NCBI GenBank assembly: GCA_030618965.1
Contig: JAUXCJ010000023.1
Location: 1 to 8,867 of the forward strand
Direction: 5' to 3'
Source: Thiomargarita sp.
Lineage (GTDB): Bacteria; Pseudomonadota; Gammaproteobacteria; Beggiatoales; Beggiatoaceae
DNA: 8,867 nucleotides
Shown: positions 8,204 to 8,867 of the stretch, in pieces
How the letters are laid out: each line of letters starts with the position of its first letter
How positions within the stretch are numbered: the first letter of the stretch is position 1
Position numbers and translations under genes: made by a program
Notes under the pieces: generated by a model
What the model was told of the DNA's origin: nothing
Database searches by the model: none
Seen by the model: only the letters and a program-made list of their open reading frames with translations

Positions 8204-8867
8204 CTAAGCTTCGGTTTCTTCCTCAACTTCCATGTATTCTTCCTCTTCTGCCACCACTTCTAAATTCGCTTGGCGGCCATCAAGGATAGCATCTGCTATT
8301 CCATTAGCATACAAGCTAATAGCACCAATAGCATCATCGTTGCCCGGAATCACATAATCAATATTCTGAGGCACATTGTTAGTGTCTACAACACCAACAA
8401 TAGGAATACCCAGTTTAACTGCCTCTTTAACAGCAATTTTTTCATGGCCCACATCAATAATAAACAAAGCATCGGGCAGACCATTCATATCTTTAATCCC
8501 ACCCAAGCTACGTTCCAGTTTGTCTAATTCACGACTTAGTGACAGGGCTTCTTTTTTCGTTAAGCGATGTAAAGTCCCATCTTGTGTAATCGTTTCTAAA
8601 TCCTTGAGACGCTTGATAGAGGCACGGACTGTTTTATAATTAGTCAACAGTCCACCCAGCCAACGGCGGTTGATATAAGGCATACCACAGCGACTTGCCG
8701 CTTCTTTGACCACTTCTTGTGCCGCACGTTTTGTACCGACAAATAAGATTTTGCCCTTGTTAGCGGCCAATTTACCCAGAAAATTACCCGCCTCATTGAA
8801 CATAGGCAGTGTTTGTTCTAGGTTAATAATATGAATCCTTTTGCGTTCTCCAAAAATATACGGAGCC
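8204..8867 (-). CDS. rpsB: 30S ribosomal protein S2 (N-terminus cut off by window edge)
   Basis: S2 binds at the head-body junction of the 30S subunit, assembles late together with bS1, and is needed for translation initiation. About 220 residues are visible, reading in from the right edge as [26 protein letters not shown], which aligns with E. coli S2 from about residue 28, so roughly the first 27 residues and the start codon are outside. The frame should not be started at the internal ATG at 8803. Family segments include [33 protein letters not shown], the coiled-coil portion [40 protein letters not shown] and [27 protein letters not shown]. It ends in a strongly acidic tail ([14 protein letters not shown]). 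tsf lies downstream. In E. coli the operon is autoregulated through the rpsB leader (established), which is not in this window. Confidence 0.97.
   Translation of the reverse strand, partial: APYIFGERKRIHIINLEQTLPMFNEAGNFLGKLAANKGKILFVGTKRAAQEVVKEAASRCGMPYINRRWLGGLLTNYKTVRASIKRLKDLETITQDGTLHRLTKKEALSLSRELDKLERSLGGIKDMNGLPDALFIIDVGHEKIAVKEAVKLGIPIVGVVDTNNVPQNIDYVIPGNDDAIGAISLYANGIADAILDGRQANLEVVAEEEEYMEVEEETEA

Noticed and set aside
8801..8803. Internal ATG as the start of rpsB
   Set aside because: The frame stays open upstream and matches S2 residues from about 28 onward, so the gene is cut by the window edge and not short.

Overview
The window holds a conserved housekeeping gene block, all on the minus strand. 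It looks chromosomal and gammaproteobacterial. In transcription order (right to left) it reads rpsB (cut by the right edge), tsf, pyrH, frr, uppS, cdsA, dxr, rseP, bamA (cut by the left edge). This is the order known from E. coli and many other gammaproteobacteria. The DNA is fairly AT-rich, and the protein sequences do not look enterobacterial. A sulfur-oxidising Thiotrichales-type lineage is only a guess, based on base composition and on the style of one intergenic palindrome. The sequence does not prove it.

Layout from the right edge: ribosomal protein S2 (8204-8867, first ~27 residues missing) is followed by a spacer of about 110 bases that is mostly one long inverted repeat (8128-8198). 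EF-Ts (7220-8095) ends just before a near-perfect 33-base palindrome (7179-7211) that may act as a weak terminator or attenuator ahead of pyrH. From pyrH onward the genes are tightly packed. pyrH/frr share ATGA, frr-uppS has a 24-base gap, uppS/cdsA overlap by 8 bases, and cdsA/dxr overlap by 4 bases with a TTG start for dxr. The dxr-rseP gap is 14 bases and the rseP-bamA gap is 35 bases. No stretch over 300 bases lacks a gene.

The genes fall into two themes. rpsB, tsf and frr serve translation (small-subunit protein, EF-Tu recycling, ribosome recycling), and pyrH feeds pyrimidine nucleotides. uppS, cdsA, dxr, rseP and bamA serve the envelope: Dxr makes isoprenoid precursor, UppS turns isoprenoids into the undecaprenyl carrier for peptidoglycan and LPS, CdsA makes CDP-diacylglycerol for phospholipids, RseP is the intramembrane protease of the sigma-E envelope stress pathway, and BamA inserts outer-membrane proteins. 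All catalytic motifs I checked are intact. I see no frameshift, insertion sequence, CRISPR, tRNA or defence gene, and no sign of an undescribed system. The points worth a second look are the two intergenic palindromes, the TTG start of dxr, and a tiny potential ORF coupled to the bamA start.
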